DNA of 64,000 nucleotides from Colwellia maritima (GCF_022669015.1 NZ_JAKKSL010000002.1:558001-622000), one strand, 5' to 3'; positions 36,654 to 47,519 are shown, numbered from the stretch's first letter. The notes: generated by a model not told the origin, from the letters alone. Translations and numbers: made by a program.

Positions 36654-38432
36654 ATGACCTTTAAAAAAATATTTACAGTATCTACAGTCTGTTTACTTTT
36701 ATCCAGTAATGCTCTTTTCGCTAACCCTATACCTAGTGAAAAAATACCTAACACTCAAAGGGAAGCGCGCGAGCCAGAAGCAGCAACAGGTCTTGTTGAG
36801 AAAAAAGCAGCGAAAAGCAAAGAATTTATGGTTGTTGCCGCTAACCCTTATGCCAGTGAAGCCGGTTTTAAAATTCTAGAACAAGGTGGTAGCGCTGTGG
36901 ATGCAGCAATTGCGGTTCAACTTGTCTTAGCTTTAGTTGAGCCTCAATCGTCAGGTATAGGCGGTGGTACGTTTATGCTGCACTGGGATAATGTAAATAA
37001 AAAAATGACTACTTATGATGGAAGAGAAACAGCACCGAGTTCGGCAACTAGTTCATTATTTTTAGATGCACATGGTAATCCATTAAAGTGGATTGATGCG
37101 GTTGTTGGCGGTAGATCCGTTGGGGTTCCAGGGTTATTCGCAACCTTAAAAAAAGCACATGAACAGTATGGAAAGCTTGAGTGGGCAAAGCTGTTTGAAC
37201 AAGCGATAGCATTAGCTGATAATGGATTTGTTGTGTCAGCCCGATTAGAGAAATTGCTAAGTATGAATTTTAACCCAGGTTTACATGTTTTGCCTGAGAT
37301 TAATCACTATTTTTTTCCTAACGGAACATCAGTAAAAGCGGGAGATATTCTCGTCAATAAAAAATTGGCGAAGGTTTTTCGAAGTGTAGCTAAAGAGGGC
37401 ATTGATGTTTTTTATAAAGGGTGGATTGCTAAAAAAATTATAGAAAAAATACAACATTCAGCTATCTCTCCTGGGTTACTTTCAATGCAGGATATGGCCA
37501 CGTATCAAGTTATTGAGCGCGATCCTGTTTGTGGCGATTACCGTGAATTTAGGGTTTGCGGTATGGCGCCGCCAAGCTCTGGAGGTATTGCTGTAATTCA
37601 AATTCTTGGTCAACTAGAGCGTTTTGAACTCGCTAAATATCGACCTAATGGTCTAGATGCTATTCATTTATTCACGCAGAGCTCACGACTCGCTTTTGCA
37701 GATAGAAATCGATATGTTGCCGATGCAGACTTTGTAACAGTACCTGTATCTGGACTTATTAACCCCAGTTATTTAGCTACTCGTTCAGCCTTGATAAATT
37801 CAGATAAAGATATGGGGTTTGCTGTTTCAGGTACACCTGAAGGGGCGGTAGCATTAGCGGATGATAATGCTATAGAACGTCCGTCTACTTCTCACTTTAA
37901 TGTTATTGACGGGCAGGGTAATGCTGTATCTATGACTAGCAGTATTGAAAATGGTTTCGGCTCAGCATTGATGGTCGAAGGTTTTATATTAAATAACCAA
38001 TTAACTGATTTTTCTTTGGCACCTAAAAAGAATGGACGATGGGTTGCCAATAGAGTTCAAGCGAATAAACGCCCGAGAAGCTCTATGTCTCCAACAATGG
38101 TTTTTAACAAAGATAATACGTTAAAGTTACTTGTGGGTTCACCAGGTGGTAGCAGAATTATTAATTATGTCGTACAAACTATCATTGGTGTACTTGATTG
38201 GCAATTAGACCCTCAAGAAGCAATAAACCTCTCTAAAATAACCAATCGAAACGATGTGACGACTCTGGAACGTGGCACTAATGCTGAATTGTTAAAACCT
38301 TTTTTAGAAGCAAAGGGGCATAAAGTACAACTTCGTGATTTAAATAGTGGTGTTCATGCTATAGAGGTTACTGCGTCTGGATTTATTGGTGGTGCCGACC
38401 CACGAAGAGAAGGGGTTGCCCTGGGAAAATAA
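36654..38432 (+). CDS. ggt: Gamma-glutamyltransferase
   Basis: Ggt is a periplasmic Ntn hydrolase that cleaves glutathione and transfers the gamma-glutamyl group. The 592-residue precursor has an N-terminal signal peptide (about 1-23). It self-cleaves before the Thr of the motif STSHFNVID to produce the large and small subunits. Substrate-binding blocks SSGIGGGTFML, DGRETAP and SPGGSRIINYV are present. Length matches the E. coli enzyme (580). Followed by a 230-bp gap. Confidence 0.93.
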   Translation: MTFKKIFTVSTVCLLLSSNALFANPIPSEKIPNTQREAREPEAATGLVEKKAAKSKEFMVVAANPYASEAGFKILEQGGSAVDAAIAVQLVLALVEPQSSGIGGGTFMLHWDNVNKKMTTYDGRETAPSSATSSLFLDAHGNPLKWIDAVVGGRSVGVPGLFATLKKAHEQYGKLEWAKLFEQAIALADNGFVVSARLEKLLSMNFNPGLHVLPEINHYFFPNGTSVKAGDILVNKKLAKVFRSVAKEGIDVFYKGWIAKKIIEKIQHSAISPGLLSMQDMATYQVIERDPVCGDYREFRVCGMAPPSSGGIAVIQILGQLERFELAKYRPNGLDAIHLFTQSSRLAFADRNRYVADADFVTVPVSGLINPSYLATRSALINSDKDMGFAVSGTPEGAVALADDNAIERPSTSHFNVIDGQGNAVSMTSSIENGFGSALMVEGFILNNQLTDFSLAPKKNGRWVANRVQANKRPRSSMSPTMVFNKDNTLKLLVGSPGGSRIINYVVQTIIGVLDWQLDPQEAINLSKITNRNDVTTLERGTNAELLKPFLEAKGHKVQLRDLNSGVHAIEVTASGFIGGADPRREGVALGK

Positions 38433-38661
38433 AGATAAGTGTCAGTAATTTTTACAATTAATCTAATATTAAAACCCGACCAATGAAATAACCCTTTAAT
38501 ATCAAGTGGTTGTGGTGTTGGTATGATATTTGCTCTTTTATAAAAAGGTTTAAGGAAAAGAATAGATATTTATCATATGCTTAAGAAGATAATGATAAAT
38601 ATCAAACAGTTTTTAATCACCGTAAAAATAATTTCATAATAACATTAGGACAACTGTAACT

Positions 38662-39672
38662 ATGAACACAAAAAATATCATAGCTGCTTCGGTTTTTGCA
38701 GCGCTAACAGCATTCCCCTCTCAAGCTAACATTATATTTGAATTTAATTATGTGGATAACGCTTCTAATCCAGGAGTAGGCTTTTTAGATGCCACCTATG
38801 GTGCTGCAAGACAACAAGCAATGGAAGAAGCAGGTACATTGTATTCTAATTTATTTAGTAATTATTTTAGTAATTCAGGGACTATTTATCTTGATGCGAC
38901 ATCAAGCGATGATGCAGCTAGTAGTACATTAGCATCAGCAGGCTCTTATTTAACATCAGGTTGTTCAGGTACTGGTAATTGTGTGATTAATGAAGTTGTT
39001 AAAACCAAATTACAAACAGGTGTTGACACTAATGGTGATGGTTTTGGTACTATTTTGTCAGATGGTACAGGTAACAATACAGATGGTAGTGTTGATGTAA
39101 ATTGGGGGTCAGAGTGGACTGTTGATCCCAATGATACTGATCCTAACAAGTTTGATTTTTTTGCAGCAATATTTCATGAATTAACTCATGCGCTTGGTTT
39201 TAGTTCGATGATCCATGAAGATGGTTCTGGTGTTTTCAATAACGAATGGAGTATGTTTGATACCTTTTTGCAAAATGCAAACGGTGATAGTATTATTCAA
39301 AGTGATTCTACGTTAGATCAAACCGTATGGGATGATGCAAAAACTGGTGGTACTGGTAGCGGTATCTTTTTTGGTGGTGCAAATGCTGTTGCTGCTAATG
39401 GTGGTGACTTAGTTGGTATTTATAGCCCAACCTCATGGGCAGGCGGTAGTAGTGGTAGCCATATAGACGGCGCTCCATTCCCTACAGATATGATGAAGTA
39501 TGACCGTGGTTACGGACCTGAAACACGTACCTTTAGTGCTATAGATGTTGGCGTATTAACTGATATTGGTTACACGAGAAACGCTACAACAAGTGTTCCT
39601 GAGCCTAGCACCCTTGGTCTTGGTTTATTTGGTTTATTATGTGGATTATTTATTCGTCGTAAGAATAGCTAA
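38662..39672 (+). CDS. PEP-CTERM-anchored NF038122-like metalloprotease
   Basis: This is a 336-residue secreted protein with a signal peptide ending in QAN (residue 23). A zinc-metalloprotease motif HELTHALGFSS lies near residue 170. The C-terminus is a textbook PEP-CTERM sorting tag: VPEPST, a membrane helix and RRKNS. Exosortase (EpsH type) recognises such tags in bacteria that make exopolysaccharide. The rest is Gly/Ser/Asp-rich. Its substrate is unknown. A terminator follows. Confidence 0.88.
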   Translation: MNTKNIIAASVFAALTAFPSQANIIFEFNYVDNASNPGVGFLDATYGAARQQAMEEAGTLYSNLFSNYFSNSGTIYLDATSSDDAASSTLASAGSYLTSGCSGTGNCVINEVVKTKLQTGVDTNGDGFGTILSDGTGNNTDGSVDVNWGSEWTVDPNDTDPNKFDFFAAIFHELTHALGFSSMIHEDGSGVFNNEWSMFDTFLQNANGDSIIQSDSTLDQTVWDDAKTGGTGSGIFFGGANAVAANGGDLVGIYSPTSWAGGSSGSHIDGAPFPTDMMKYDRGYGPETRTFSAIDVGVLTDIGYTRNATTSVPEPSTLGLGLFGLLCGLFIRRKNS

Positions 39673-39727
39673 ACACAAATAAATACAATAAGAATACAGA
39701 ATAAAGAATACAGAATAAATTAATGTG

Positions 39728-39754
39728 AGGGAGCTTTTTAAGCTCCCCTTTTAT
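39728..39754 (+). terminator. Rho-independent terminator after the PEP-CTERM protein
   Basis: The hairpin GGGAGCTT-TTT-AAGCTCCC is followed by CTTTTATTT. Confidence 0.85.
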
Positions 39755-39773
39755 TTCTAGTGAGGTAACTATC

Positions 39774-40306
39774 ATTTCAACTTATCTACGACGTATATTA
39801 ACGAGTGTAATGGCAAGTGTACTATTAACTGCAGGGACAAACGCTATGGCTACCGATGGTATAGGTAATAACCGTTCGCAGGTAAATAATTTTCCGCCCA
39901 ATAAATATCTATTAAGTGACCTTGAAATTAAGTTTACTCGCCATCCGGTATGATTAAAGGGTCTACAAAAAAACAAATTATTATTTCTGGCAATGGATCT
40001 TCTATTATTGAGTTAAAGGGTAAGGAACAGCCATTTAAGTATTCATCTACAGAGGTAGTAGCGCTGATTAACTCTTTTTATAAAATTAGATTTTTCGATC
40101 TTCCGACACATTACAACACCAGTTTCTCAGTATTCTTAAATAATGATGGTTCAGTAGGTACTAGAGCTTTGCGTATGATGGACAGTGCAAATACAACGAT
40201 TTGTTTTAGCCTACCAACGTATAAAAAATGTGTTAATTACGGTAAGGATAAACCGTATGAGTTAGAAAACCTTGTACAAGCTATCTTTAATAAAGCAGCG
40301 CAATAG
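39774..40306 (+). CDS. Secreted DUF6438-like protein (frame break, unusual start)
   Basis: Read in two frames, this is an exported protein of about 177 residues. The best upstream start is an ATT at 39774, 9 bases after TGAGG, giving a signal peptide (STYLRRILTSVMASVLLTAG...NAMA). An ATG at 39811 would shorten it. At 39945 one base is missing; adding it joins KFTRHP with GMIKGSTKKQIIISGNGSS. The part LSDLEIKFTR...IISGNGSSIIEL resembles DUF6438 (recalled, not checked). It might be genuinely decayed, because both start and frame are faulty. Confidence 0.5.
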
Positions 40307-40383
40307 CTATAAATTAATAAATGCTGATAGATGAAACTGTTCTTGTCACTCTTTTTTAGCTAGTTATGTTCTAGCATCATATC

Positions 40384-41102
40384 TTAATATGGCGTAACTT
40401 TGACAACTTCTACCTTATCAAAATTTATCATTCGCCATTGGATATTTAAATCATATAACCTCATGCCATAGATTTTATCATCAACGTGTTTTTGTTTATA
40501 TGCGGGACGTGGATCTTGCGATAAGACTTGTTCGATGAGTAAGGTTAAATCAGGTAAGTCACTTCTCATTTTTTCTAATGCTTTATGTGCTTGTATGGCA
40601 AATGTTACCTTGAGTTTAACTTGTGGCTCTTGTTGTGCAAATCCTGCCAGAGAATTTTCAAGTGCGTCTGAGTAGGGAATATACGGTTTGATATCAACAA
40701 TAGGTGTTTGATCTAATAGATCCAAACCAGAAATATGTATTATAACCCCTCGTTCCATGTGTTCTACTTTATCAAGTTTGACTACTGACATGCCAATAGG
40801 GTTTGGCCTAAAGGTTGATCTGCTTGCTAACACACCCACTTTTTTATTTCCCCCTAATCGTGGTGGTCTCACTAAGGGTTTCCACCTTGATTTTGAGTAC
40901 CATGGAAAATAAACAAAAGCCAAATATGGCTAAACTGTTCAAGTTCTCTAACACTGTCAATATTATTGACTTCGTTTAACAGTGTTATGGTGCCTTTAGC
41001 TGCGTTAACTAAACCAGGTTGCCTTGGTATAGCAAACTTCTCTTTGTAGGGGGAATTTACAATGCCAATGGGGTGTAAAGTTATCTTGGGGATTTGGGAC
41101 AC
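40384..41102 (-). CDS. trmO: tRNA (N6-threonylcarbamoyladenosine37-N6)-methyltransferase TrmO (one-base frameshift)
   Basis: TrmO (TsaA/YaeB) methylates t6A37 of tRNA-Thr. The N-terminal frame has IGIVNSPYKEKFAIPRQPG and ends at TQNQGGNP; the next has RWKPLVRPPRLGG and RSTFRPNPIGMSVVKL. Adding one T near 40884 gives QNQGWKPLVRPPRLGG, the family sequence. The C-terminal extension with DPRPAYK is also typical. About 239 residues. The neighbour rcsF lies 15 bp upstream, an order shared with E. coli. Confidence 0.9.
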
Positions 41103-41117
41103 GACGCGTGTATCGCC

Positions 41118-41552
41118 TTAGTTGTTTTCATTAGTTGCGGTATCAACAGCATAAGCTTTGCCGTAACAGACAACAAGTGAATTACATTGTTTCGCATCAT
41201 TACTTTCACTTAGTTGTAAAAGCTGCTCTTGCGTTAAAAGGGTACAGGCTGTGAAAACAATAGCATTTGCTTGTAGACTAAATGCTTTCTGTCTTGCTTG
41301 GGTACGGGCATTAATTTCATCTGGTTGAGCATGATGGGGTTTTACTTGGCAGTCTTGTCCTTCAACGGCTCCAATATAATGATATTGACCAGGAAAATCA
41401 TTTTCGCTTTTGTATATTTTTACATTTGAAGCTGAAAAATACTGATTAAAGTTATCTTTATCTAAGTTAGTTGATACATAACGATTACTGCAGCTGACAG
41501 TCAATATTAGTGAACATATGATACAAATGATTATGGGCGTTTTTATCTTCAT
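41118..41552 (-). CDS. rcsF: Outer-membrane stress sensor lipoprotein RcsF
   Basis: RcsF senses envelope damage and signals to the Rcs phosphorelay. I start it at 41552 (MKIKTPIIICIICSLILTVS) because this gives a compact signal with lipobox TVSC; the frame runs 19 codons further upstream. The mature domain has the four conserved cysteines in VEGQDCQV, VFTACTL, AKQCNS and LVVCYGKAYAV, which form two disulfides in RcsF. It is shorter and diverged from the enteric protein. Located before trmO, as in E. coli. Confidence 0.82.
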   Translation of the reverse strand: MKIKTPIIICIICSLILTVSCSNRYVSTNLDKDNFNQYFSASNVKIYKSENDFPGQYHYIGAVEGQDCQVKPHHAQPDEINARTQARQKAFSLQANAIVFTACTLLTQEQLLQLSESNDAKQCNSLVVCYGKAYAVDTATNENN

Positions 41553-41704
41553 GCGCGTTGGTTTCCAGTGTACTTGTTGTATTGCTGTAATCTTGAATTC
41601 ACGTGACAAAATGTTAACGCCATAATGTTAACGGCATAATACTACACTGTTTACAATTCAATAATAAAGTATTGTTATTGATACACAGTGTAGCGTAGGT
41701 GTTT

Positions 41705-41867
41705 ATACCAATCTCACAAACTATGTGATCATTTCTATTTGCTAAAATTACCAATTACATCGTTATTTATTTAATAATTAGAATAACTCGTTATTGAAAT
41801 AAATGCCTTGTATTTGGCAATTTTTTCTACGTATAGAATAGATCATTTAATTAATGAAACGGGTATT
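41705..41867 (-). repeat. MITE-like interspersed repeat, copy C (long form)
   Basis: On the minus strand it begins TAATACCCGTTTCATTAATT, contains the blocks shared with copy A (ACGTAGAAAAAATTGC, AATACAAGGCATTTATTT, ATAACGAGTT), and ends with AAATGATCACATAGTTTGTGAGATTGGTAT, whose last part (GTGAGATTGGTAT) is shared with copy B. The first TAA of the element is the metG stop codon. Confidence 0.8.
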
Positions 41868-43989
41868 ATTTAACTCGCATACCTGCTTTTGCACCATCAT
41901 CAGGATTTAATATCCATAAATCTTCACCACCCGGTCCTGCGGCTAGTACCATGCCTTCAGACATGCCAAAGCGCATTTTACGTGGTGCTAAATTAGCTAC
42001 CATTACCGTATGCTTACCAATTAAAGCTTCTGGCTGATAAGCTGATTTTATCAAAGCAAAAACCTGGCGAGTTTCTGTACCTTCGTCATCAAGCGCTAAT
42101 GTAAGTTTCAATAATTTGTCAGCTTTTTCAACATGCTCTGCATTGATGATCTTAGCGATACGTAAATCAATTTTAGCAAAATCATCAAATTGAATTTCTT
42201 CACTAATAGGATCGTCTGCTAATGGATTTGCTAAAGCAGCACTATTGTCAATAACTTTGCTTGTTTTAGGTTTGTTAGCCGGTATTTCTTTTTTCTTTTT
42301 GTCTTCTGATGTGGCTAAGTTTTCTTTAGAAGCATCAGTCATCGCATGAATTTTATCCATCTCTACACGTTGTAGTAATGCTTTAAATTTATTAATTTTG
42401 TGATTGGTTAATAAGGTTTTATGACCTTTCCAAATTAGCTCATCATTTAAAAATGCTGCTGTGCTGTCAGCTAAAACTGGTAGTACAGGCTTTAAATAAA
42501 TCATCAAGGTGCGGAACATATTAATTCCAAGAGAACAAATATCATGCACTGCTTGTTGCTGAGTTTCGTCTTTTACTAGCTGCCATGGTTCTTTTATAGC
42601 AATGTACTCATTTACTTTATCTGCCAATGCCATAATTTCACGCATAGCTCTACCATAATCACGGCTGTCGTAATGTGCTGCAATGTTATCACCGGCATTC
42701 ATCACTTCATCAGCTAGCGCTTGATCATCAATATTCGTAGATAACATACCATCAAAACGTTTAGTGATAAAACTTGCACATCGAGAGGCTATATTCACTA
42801 CTTTACCGACTAAATCAGAATTGACACGTTGTGCAAAATCTTCAAGATTTAAATCTAAATCGTCAATTCTATTAGTAAGTTTAGCAGCATAGTAATAACG
42901 TAAGTATTCAGGATTCAAATGTTCTAAGTACGTACGGGCTTTAATGAAGGTTCCTTTCGATTTTGACATTTTGGCACCATTTACGGTAACAAAGCCGTGG
43001 GCATAAACACTTGTTGGTTTACGATAGCCTGAACCTTCAAGTACCGCAGGCCAAAATAGACTGTGAAAGTATATAATATCTTTACCAATAAAATGGTAAA
43101 GCTCAGCATCTGAGTTTTCAGACCAGAAACTGTCAAAATCAATATTTGGGTTTTTATTACACAAATTTTTGAAGCTACCCATGTAACCGATCGGCGCATC
43201 TAACCATACATAGAAAAATTTACCCGGTGCATTAGGTATTTCGAAACCAAAATAGGGCGCGTCACGACTAATATCCCACTGTTTAAGGCCTTGTTCAAAC
43301 CATTCAGAGAGTTTATTGGCCATTTCTTCTTGTAATGCACCGCTTCGAATCCATTCTTTTAACATGCCTTCAAAGGCGGGTAAGTCAAAGAAATAATGCT
43401 CTGAATCTTTTAATACGGGTGTAGCACCAGAGACAACAGAACGTGGATTAATGACTTCCGTTGGTGAGTAGGTTGCGCCACAATTGTCACAACTATCACC
43501 ATTTTCGTCTTCTGATTTACATTTAGGGCAAGTGCCTTTGATAAAACGGTCAGGTAAAAACATACCTTTTTCTGGATCATAAAGCTGAGAGATAGTACGT
43601 GTTTTTATATGACCTTTTGCATGTAGTTTATTATAAATATCACTAGCTAAGGCATGATTTTCCTCAGAATGTGTAGAATGATAGTTGTCAAAGCTGATAT
43701 GAAAATCAGCAAAATCAGCCATATGTTCTTCACGTACGCCATTGATCATTTCTTCAGGTGTCACGCCTAACTCTTGTGCTTTGAGCATAATTGGTGTGCC
43801 ATGAGCATCATCAGCACAAACAAAATATGTTTCATGACCACGCATTCGTTGAAACCTTACCCAAATATCTGTTTGAATATGTTCAAGTAAATGGCCTAAG
43901 TGAATTGAACCATTGGCATAGGGTAATGCGCAAGTCACTAATATTTTACGTTTTTCTGGTCTTGTTTCTGATGAAGTCATTGTCGGCAT
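41866..43989 (-). CDS. metG: Methionyl-tRNA synthetase
   Basis: MetG charges tRNA-Met. The class I motifs are [17 protein letters not shown] (HLGH) and [11 protein letters not shown] zinc-binding insertion has CPKC...CDNC. The C-terminal EMAP/Trbp111-like tRNA-binding and dimerisation domain begins at [11 protein letters not shown]. The likely start is 43989 or 43980 ([11 protein letters not shown]); the frame extends to 44055 without a better site. About 705 residues. The gene is divergent from mrp, as in E. coli. Confidence 0.96.
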   Translation of the reverse strand: MPTMTSSETRPEKRKILVTCALPYANGSIHLGHLLEHIQTDIWVRFQRMRGHETYFVCADDAHGTPIMLKAQELGVTPEEMINGVREEHMADFADFHISFDNYHSTHSEENHALASDIYNKLHAKGHIKTRTISQLYDPEKGMFLPDRFIKGTCPKCKSEDENGDSCDNCGATYSPTEVINPRSVVSGATPVLKDSEHYFFDLPAFEGMLKEWIRSGALQEEMANKLSEWFEQGLKQWDISRDAPYFGFEIPNAPGKFFYVWLDAPIGYMGSFKNLCNKNPNIDFDSFWSENSDAELYHFIGKDIIYFHSLFWPAVLEGSGYRKPTSVYAHGFVTVNGAKMSKSKGTFIKARTYLEHLNPEYLRYYYAAKLTNRIDDLDLNLEDFAQRVNSDLVGKVVNIASRCASFITKRFDGMLSTNIDDQALADEVMNAGDNIAAHYDSRDYGRAMREIMALADKVNEYIAIKEPWQLVKDETQQQAVHDICSLGINMFRTLMIYLKPVLPVLADSTAAFLNDELIWKGHKTLLTNHKINKFKALLQRVEMDKIHAMTDASKENLATSEDKKKKEIPANKPKTSKVIDNSAALANPLADDPISEEIQFDDFAKIDLRIAKIINAEHVEKADKLLKLTLALDDEGTETRQVFALIKSAYQPEALIGKHTVMVANLAPRKMRFGMSEGMVLAAGPGGEDLWILNPDDGAKAGMRVK

Positions 43990-44072
43990 GAATAAATTGA
44001 GTATTTTGATGGTAATAATGGCTGCAATAGTACAGAATTTAGCATTTATTCTCAAATGATTAATGTCATAAT

Positions 44073-45254
44073 ATGTTCGGTAAGTTATTCAATAATAAAA
44101 GTGAAAAGCAAAAATCTTCCATAAAACACCCAGAAGTTACTCTTGGTCAAAGTGAATCAGTTAATACCGCTTTATCAGCATCAGAAAAAGTGCAAGTGAT
44201 CGAAGAAACGTTAAAATCCTATCAATCACAAAATTTTCCTGTGGGTGTCTATGAAGTGTGTTCTGATATTGCAGTGAACACGAAAAAGGCGAATACAATA
44301 TCAGTTGAACTCACCCTGCCTTTTCCTTGTCAAGGTGAAATAAACTGCATTGCTGACTCGTTAACAGAGCGGTTAAACTTGCGCGTGAATATTAAAGTAA
44401 ATTTAAATATTAATGCCGTACGCTCCTTTTCACTTAATGGCAGTGGCAATAACATTAAAAACATTATCGCAATTGCGTCAGGAAAAGGTGGGGTAGGGAA
44501 GTCTACAACCGCGGTCAATATTGCGTATGCATTAATTGCAGAAGGCGCTAAAGTCGGCATTTTAGATGCTGACATTTATGGTCCCTCAATACCGACATTG
44601 TTGGGTTTGAAAGCGGCGAAACCTAGCTCAAATGATGGTAAATTAATGTTACCGATAGAAGCCAATGGTTTACATGCTATGTCAATTGGTTTTCTTGTAG
44701 ATGAGTCTGATGCTACAGTTTGGCGGGGACCTATGGCAAGTGGTGCTTTTAGTCAATTATTGAATGAAACAGCATGGCCTGAGCTTGACTATTTATTAAT
44801 TGATATGCCACCAGGGACTGGTGATATTCAGTTAACGTTAGCGCAAAAAGTGCCAGTAGCAGCTGCGGTTATAGTAACAACACCGCAAGATATAGCATTA
44901 ATTGATGCGGCTAAAGGTATTGCTATGTTCGATAAGGTACAAGTACCTGTACTTGGTATTATTGAAAATATGAGCTACCACTTATGTGAAAATTGTGGTC
45001 ATAAAAGTCATATCTTTGGTGAGGCAGGTGGTGAGCAGATGGCTAAATCAAAGCAAACTCAATTACTTGGTCAATTACCCCTTGATATCAATATTCGCCA
45101 AGATGCTGATTTTGGTCAATCTCCGGTTCTTGAAAATAGCACTAGCGATTTAGCCTGTTTGTACCGTAGAATAGCGCGTAATATTACGGGACAGTTGTTT
45201 TTACAACTTGATAATACTAGTCCATTAACGCCAACGATTGAATATAATAACTAA
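44073..45254 (+). CDS. apbC: Iron-sulfur cluster carrier protein Mrp/ApbC
   Basis: This is a 393-residue P-loop NTPase of the Mrp/NBP35 family that carries Fe-S clusters. It has an N-terminal DUF59-like part (about 30-115), then the deviant Walker [15 protein letters not shown], the [13 protein letters not shown] block, [12 protein letters not shown] and the cluster-binding CxxC in LCENCGHKS. The length and order are typical. Divergent from metG, 89 bp upstream of dcd. Confidence 0.95.
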   Translation: MFGKLFNNKSEKQKSSIKHPEVTLGQSESVNTALSASEKVQVIEETLKSYQSQNFPVGVYEVCSDIAVNTKKANTISVELTLPFPCQGEINCIADSLTERLNLRVNIKVNLNINAVRSFSLNGSGNNIKNIIAIASGKGGVGKSTTAVNIAYALIAEGAKVGILDADIYGPSIPTLLGLKAAKPSSNDGKLMLPIEANGLHAMSIGFLVDESDATVWRGPMASGAFSQLLNETAWPELDYLLIDMPPGTGDIQLTLAQKVPVAAAVIVTTPQDIALIDAAKGIAMFDKVQVPVLGIIENMSYHLCENCGHKSHIFGEAGGEQMAKSKQTQLLGQLPLDINIRQDADFGQSPVLENSTSDLACLYRRIARNITGQLFLQLDNTSPLTPTIEYNN

Positions 45255-45343
45255 TTGGTATTTTATAGCGATATGAACGTTATTAATTATTACAAACTTT
45301 TACCATTGACTCTAACAAAAGAAAATAACACAAGAAAATAACT

Positions 45344-45940
45344 ATGAGATTAAGTGATCAAGATATAGAACAGTACCTTAGTGAAGAAAAAATAATTATT
45401 TCACCTAAACCCGATAGTTCTATGATTTCAGGCGTTAGTGTTGATATTCGATTAGGTAATGAATTCCGTGTATTTCAAGCCCATGCGGCTCCCTTTATTG
45501 ACTTAAGTGGGCCAAAAGTTGAAATGCAAAAAGCTATGAATTCAGTTATGAGTGATGAAATTTTAATCGCGGATGGTGATGCTTTCTTTCTCCACCCTGG
45601 TGAACTAGCACTAGCAGTAACTTATGAGTCAGTGACATTGCCTGATAATATTGTTGGTCGGTTAGATGGACGTTCCTCTTTAGCTAGGCTTGGATTAATG
45701 GTGCATGTTACTGCACATAGGATAGATCCTGGCCGGTCAGGTCAAATCGTTCTAGAATTTTATAATTCGGGCAAATTACCATTAGCTTTGCGACCAAAAA
45801 TGAAAATAGCAGCACTTAACTTTGAAACCATGTCATCAAGTGCTTTGCGCCCTTATAATAAGCGAGAAGATGCTAAATATAGAGATCAGAAAGGTGCTGT
45901 TGCTAGTCGTATCAGTGAAGATAAACACTCAGAGAACTAA
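45344..45940 (+). CDS. dcd: dCTP deaminase
   Basis: Dcd converts dCTP to dUTP on the way to dTTP. The 198-residue protein shows [28 protein letters not shown] and the active-site block [20 protein letters not shown]. The Glu and trimer-interface residues in [11 protein letters not shown] are present. The mrp-dcd order is common in gammaproteobacteria. Intact frame. Confidence 0.96.
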   Translation: MRLSDQDIEQYLSEEKIIISPKPDSSMISGVSVDIRLGNEFRVFQAHAAPFIDLSGPKVEMQKAMNSVMSDEILIADGDAFFLHPGELALAVTYESVTLPDNIVGRLDGRSSLARLGLMVHVTAHRIDPGRSGQIVLEFYNSGKLPLALRPKMKIAALNFETMSSSALRPYNKREDAKYRDQKGAVASRISEDKHSEN

Positions 45941-46075
45941 TAAGTTTTCAAAGCATAATTTTTGGCGTAAATAAACCAAACTAACCTCAACCCGGTTTAA
46001 GAAGTTTTTAACGAATTGAAAGTTAACACTTAATTTTCAACTATAGAAAGATTTGTTAAGCCGAGCTGAGGTAAA

Positions 46076-46972
46076 CTAGTTTCTTTTATCATTTACGCTT
46101 TGAAGACACTCATTAAGCGCGTTAATCAGTTTTTGTTTATCGTGATGATGAGGCACGAGGTTATGGGCTAAATCTCGACAAATAATATTAACCTTGTCTG
46201 ATTTAGTCTTTGGATCTTGGCATATAACACTATCAATAAACTGACAGCCTACGTTATCATTTATCCAGTTTAACTTCTCGTCTATCAATAGCTTGGCCGG
46301 GCTGTTTTCTGAGACAACATTTTCAATAAAAACACAATGACCTTTACTGTTAGCAATTGCATTACTAATATCTCTAATGAGAAGGGGAGGTACTATACTC
46401 GTTAAAAAGCTCCCTGGGCCTAATATAATAAGGTCGGCATTTTTAATGGCATCTATGCAAGGTTTCAACGATTTTACCACGGGGGCTAGCATTAAGTTTT
46501 TGGGCATAATAGGCATATCATCTACAGACAACTCCCCAACGCGGCAACGGCCCTCAGGATAGAAAGCCATTAAGTCAGTGGGAGTTTCAGACATAGGTAA
46601 TACTTGTGTTCGAACTCGTAATAAACGTCTCACCGACTTTATTGAATCAAGCGGACGTGATTGTATTTGCCCTAAACCAAATAAAATTAGATTACCTAAA
46701 TTATGCCCGCCTAGTTCATCGTTACCATCAAAACGAAAATTAAACAATTGGCTGCCAATAGAGTTACTATCAACAAGTTCTGTTAAACAATTTCTTAAGT
46801 CTCCCCAGGCAATCGAGCTGCTGCGTTTTCTTAATTTTCCGGTTGAACCACCATTATCTGTAGTTGTTACTATGCCTGTTAACTTATCTTCCATAAATGA
46901 AAGTGTAGACAATACCCTACCTAAGCCATGACCACCGCCTATAGCAACAATATTTAATTCATTTAATTGCAT
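46076..46972 (-). CDS. YvcK/CofD-like gluconeogenesis factor (YbhK)
   Basis: This 298-residue protein has the YvcK family's N-terminal IVAIGGGHGLGRVL and TDNGGSTGKLR, then GDLRNCLTEL and the GPGSFLTSI loop. YvcK proteins bind UDP-sugars and affect gluconeogenic growth and cell wall in Bacillus; the proteobacterial YbhK role is not settled. The gene ends near the dcd 3' side and is convergent with it. Confidence 0.88.
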   Translation of the reverse strand: MQLNELNIVAIGGGHGLGRVLSTLSFMEDKLTGIVTTTDNGGSTGKLRKRSSSIAWGDLRNCLTELVDSNSIGSQLFNFRFDGNDELGGHNLGNLILFGLGQIQSRPLDSIKSVRRLLRVRTQVLPMSETPTDLMAFYPEGRCRVGELSVDDMPIMPKNLMLAPVVKSLKPCIDAIKNADLIILGPGSFLTSIVPPLLIRDISNAIANSKGHCVFIENVVSENSPAKLLIDEKLNWINDNVGCQFIDSVICQDPKTKSDKVNIICRDLAHNLVPHHHDKQKLINALNECLQSVNDKRN

Positions 46973-47446
46973 TGATACTTTATAACTCTATATAGTACTA
47001 GATTATACTTTACGTACTTGGCAGGCAACAATACCTGTAAATGCTTGAAAAGGAAAGTAGCTTGGTTTGAAGCACAACTTATTTATATTTTGCGTTAACC
47101 GGAATTAATCACAGTAACTAAAATGATGAGTTTAAAAATTGTACAGACAAACAAGCAGTTAGGTAAAAAACAACCAAGTTGCCGCTAATGTAATCATTTA
47201 AACCTTTTTTTACCATGTTTTGATGTTTTTTTTAAAATAAGTGTTGACAGTTTCGAGGCTGCTGCTTAGAATGCGCCTCGTTTTCAGCAAGTGTTCAACT
47301 CTTATAAGTTGCGCATTAATGAAAATTAATTCTTATCTTTTTATATAATTTAATAATAAGGTAGGAATAATGTTTAATCGCTATTAGGCCAGTGATTATA
47401 CATAACCGTTTGAATTGCTTCTTTTAAGAAGAGTATTTAAACAAGC
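46973..47446. other. Long leader before the tRNA cluster
   Basis: This 474-bp spacer holds the yvcK promoter side and the tRNA promoter at 47244-47272. I see no ORF worth calling. Confidence 0.5.
47244..47272 (+). promoter_or_regulatory. Strong sigma70 promoter with GC-rich discriminator (tRNA cluster)
   Basis: TTGACA (47244-47249) and TAGAAT (47267-47272) are 17 bp apart, followed by the discriminator GCGCCTC, typical of stringently controlled stable-RNA promoters. A T/A-rich UP-like tract lies upstream. Confidence 0.8.
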
Positions 47447-47519
47447 GGGGCTATAGCTCAGGCGGGAGAGCGCTTCGGCAGCGAAGAGGTCTGCGGTTCG
47501 ATCCCGCATAGCTCCACCA
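47447..47519 (+). tRNA. tRNA-Ala (GGC-type), anticodon loop three bases short
   Basis: Acceptor GGGGCTA/TAGCTCC, D-arm, T-arm GCGGTTCGATCCCGC and encoded CCA are all standard for bacterial tRNA-Ala. The length is 73 instead of 76. The anticodon stem CTTCG/CGAAG is intact but encloses only GCAG, where seven bases (for example CTGGCAG) are expected. As written, it cannot present a normal anticodon. Confidence 0.85.

Noticed and set aside
46377..46931. Two plus-strand ORFs opposite yvcK
   Set aside because: Shadows of the yvcK coding strand; composition follows the complementary codons.
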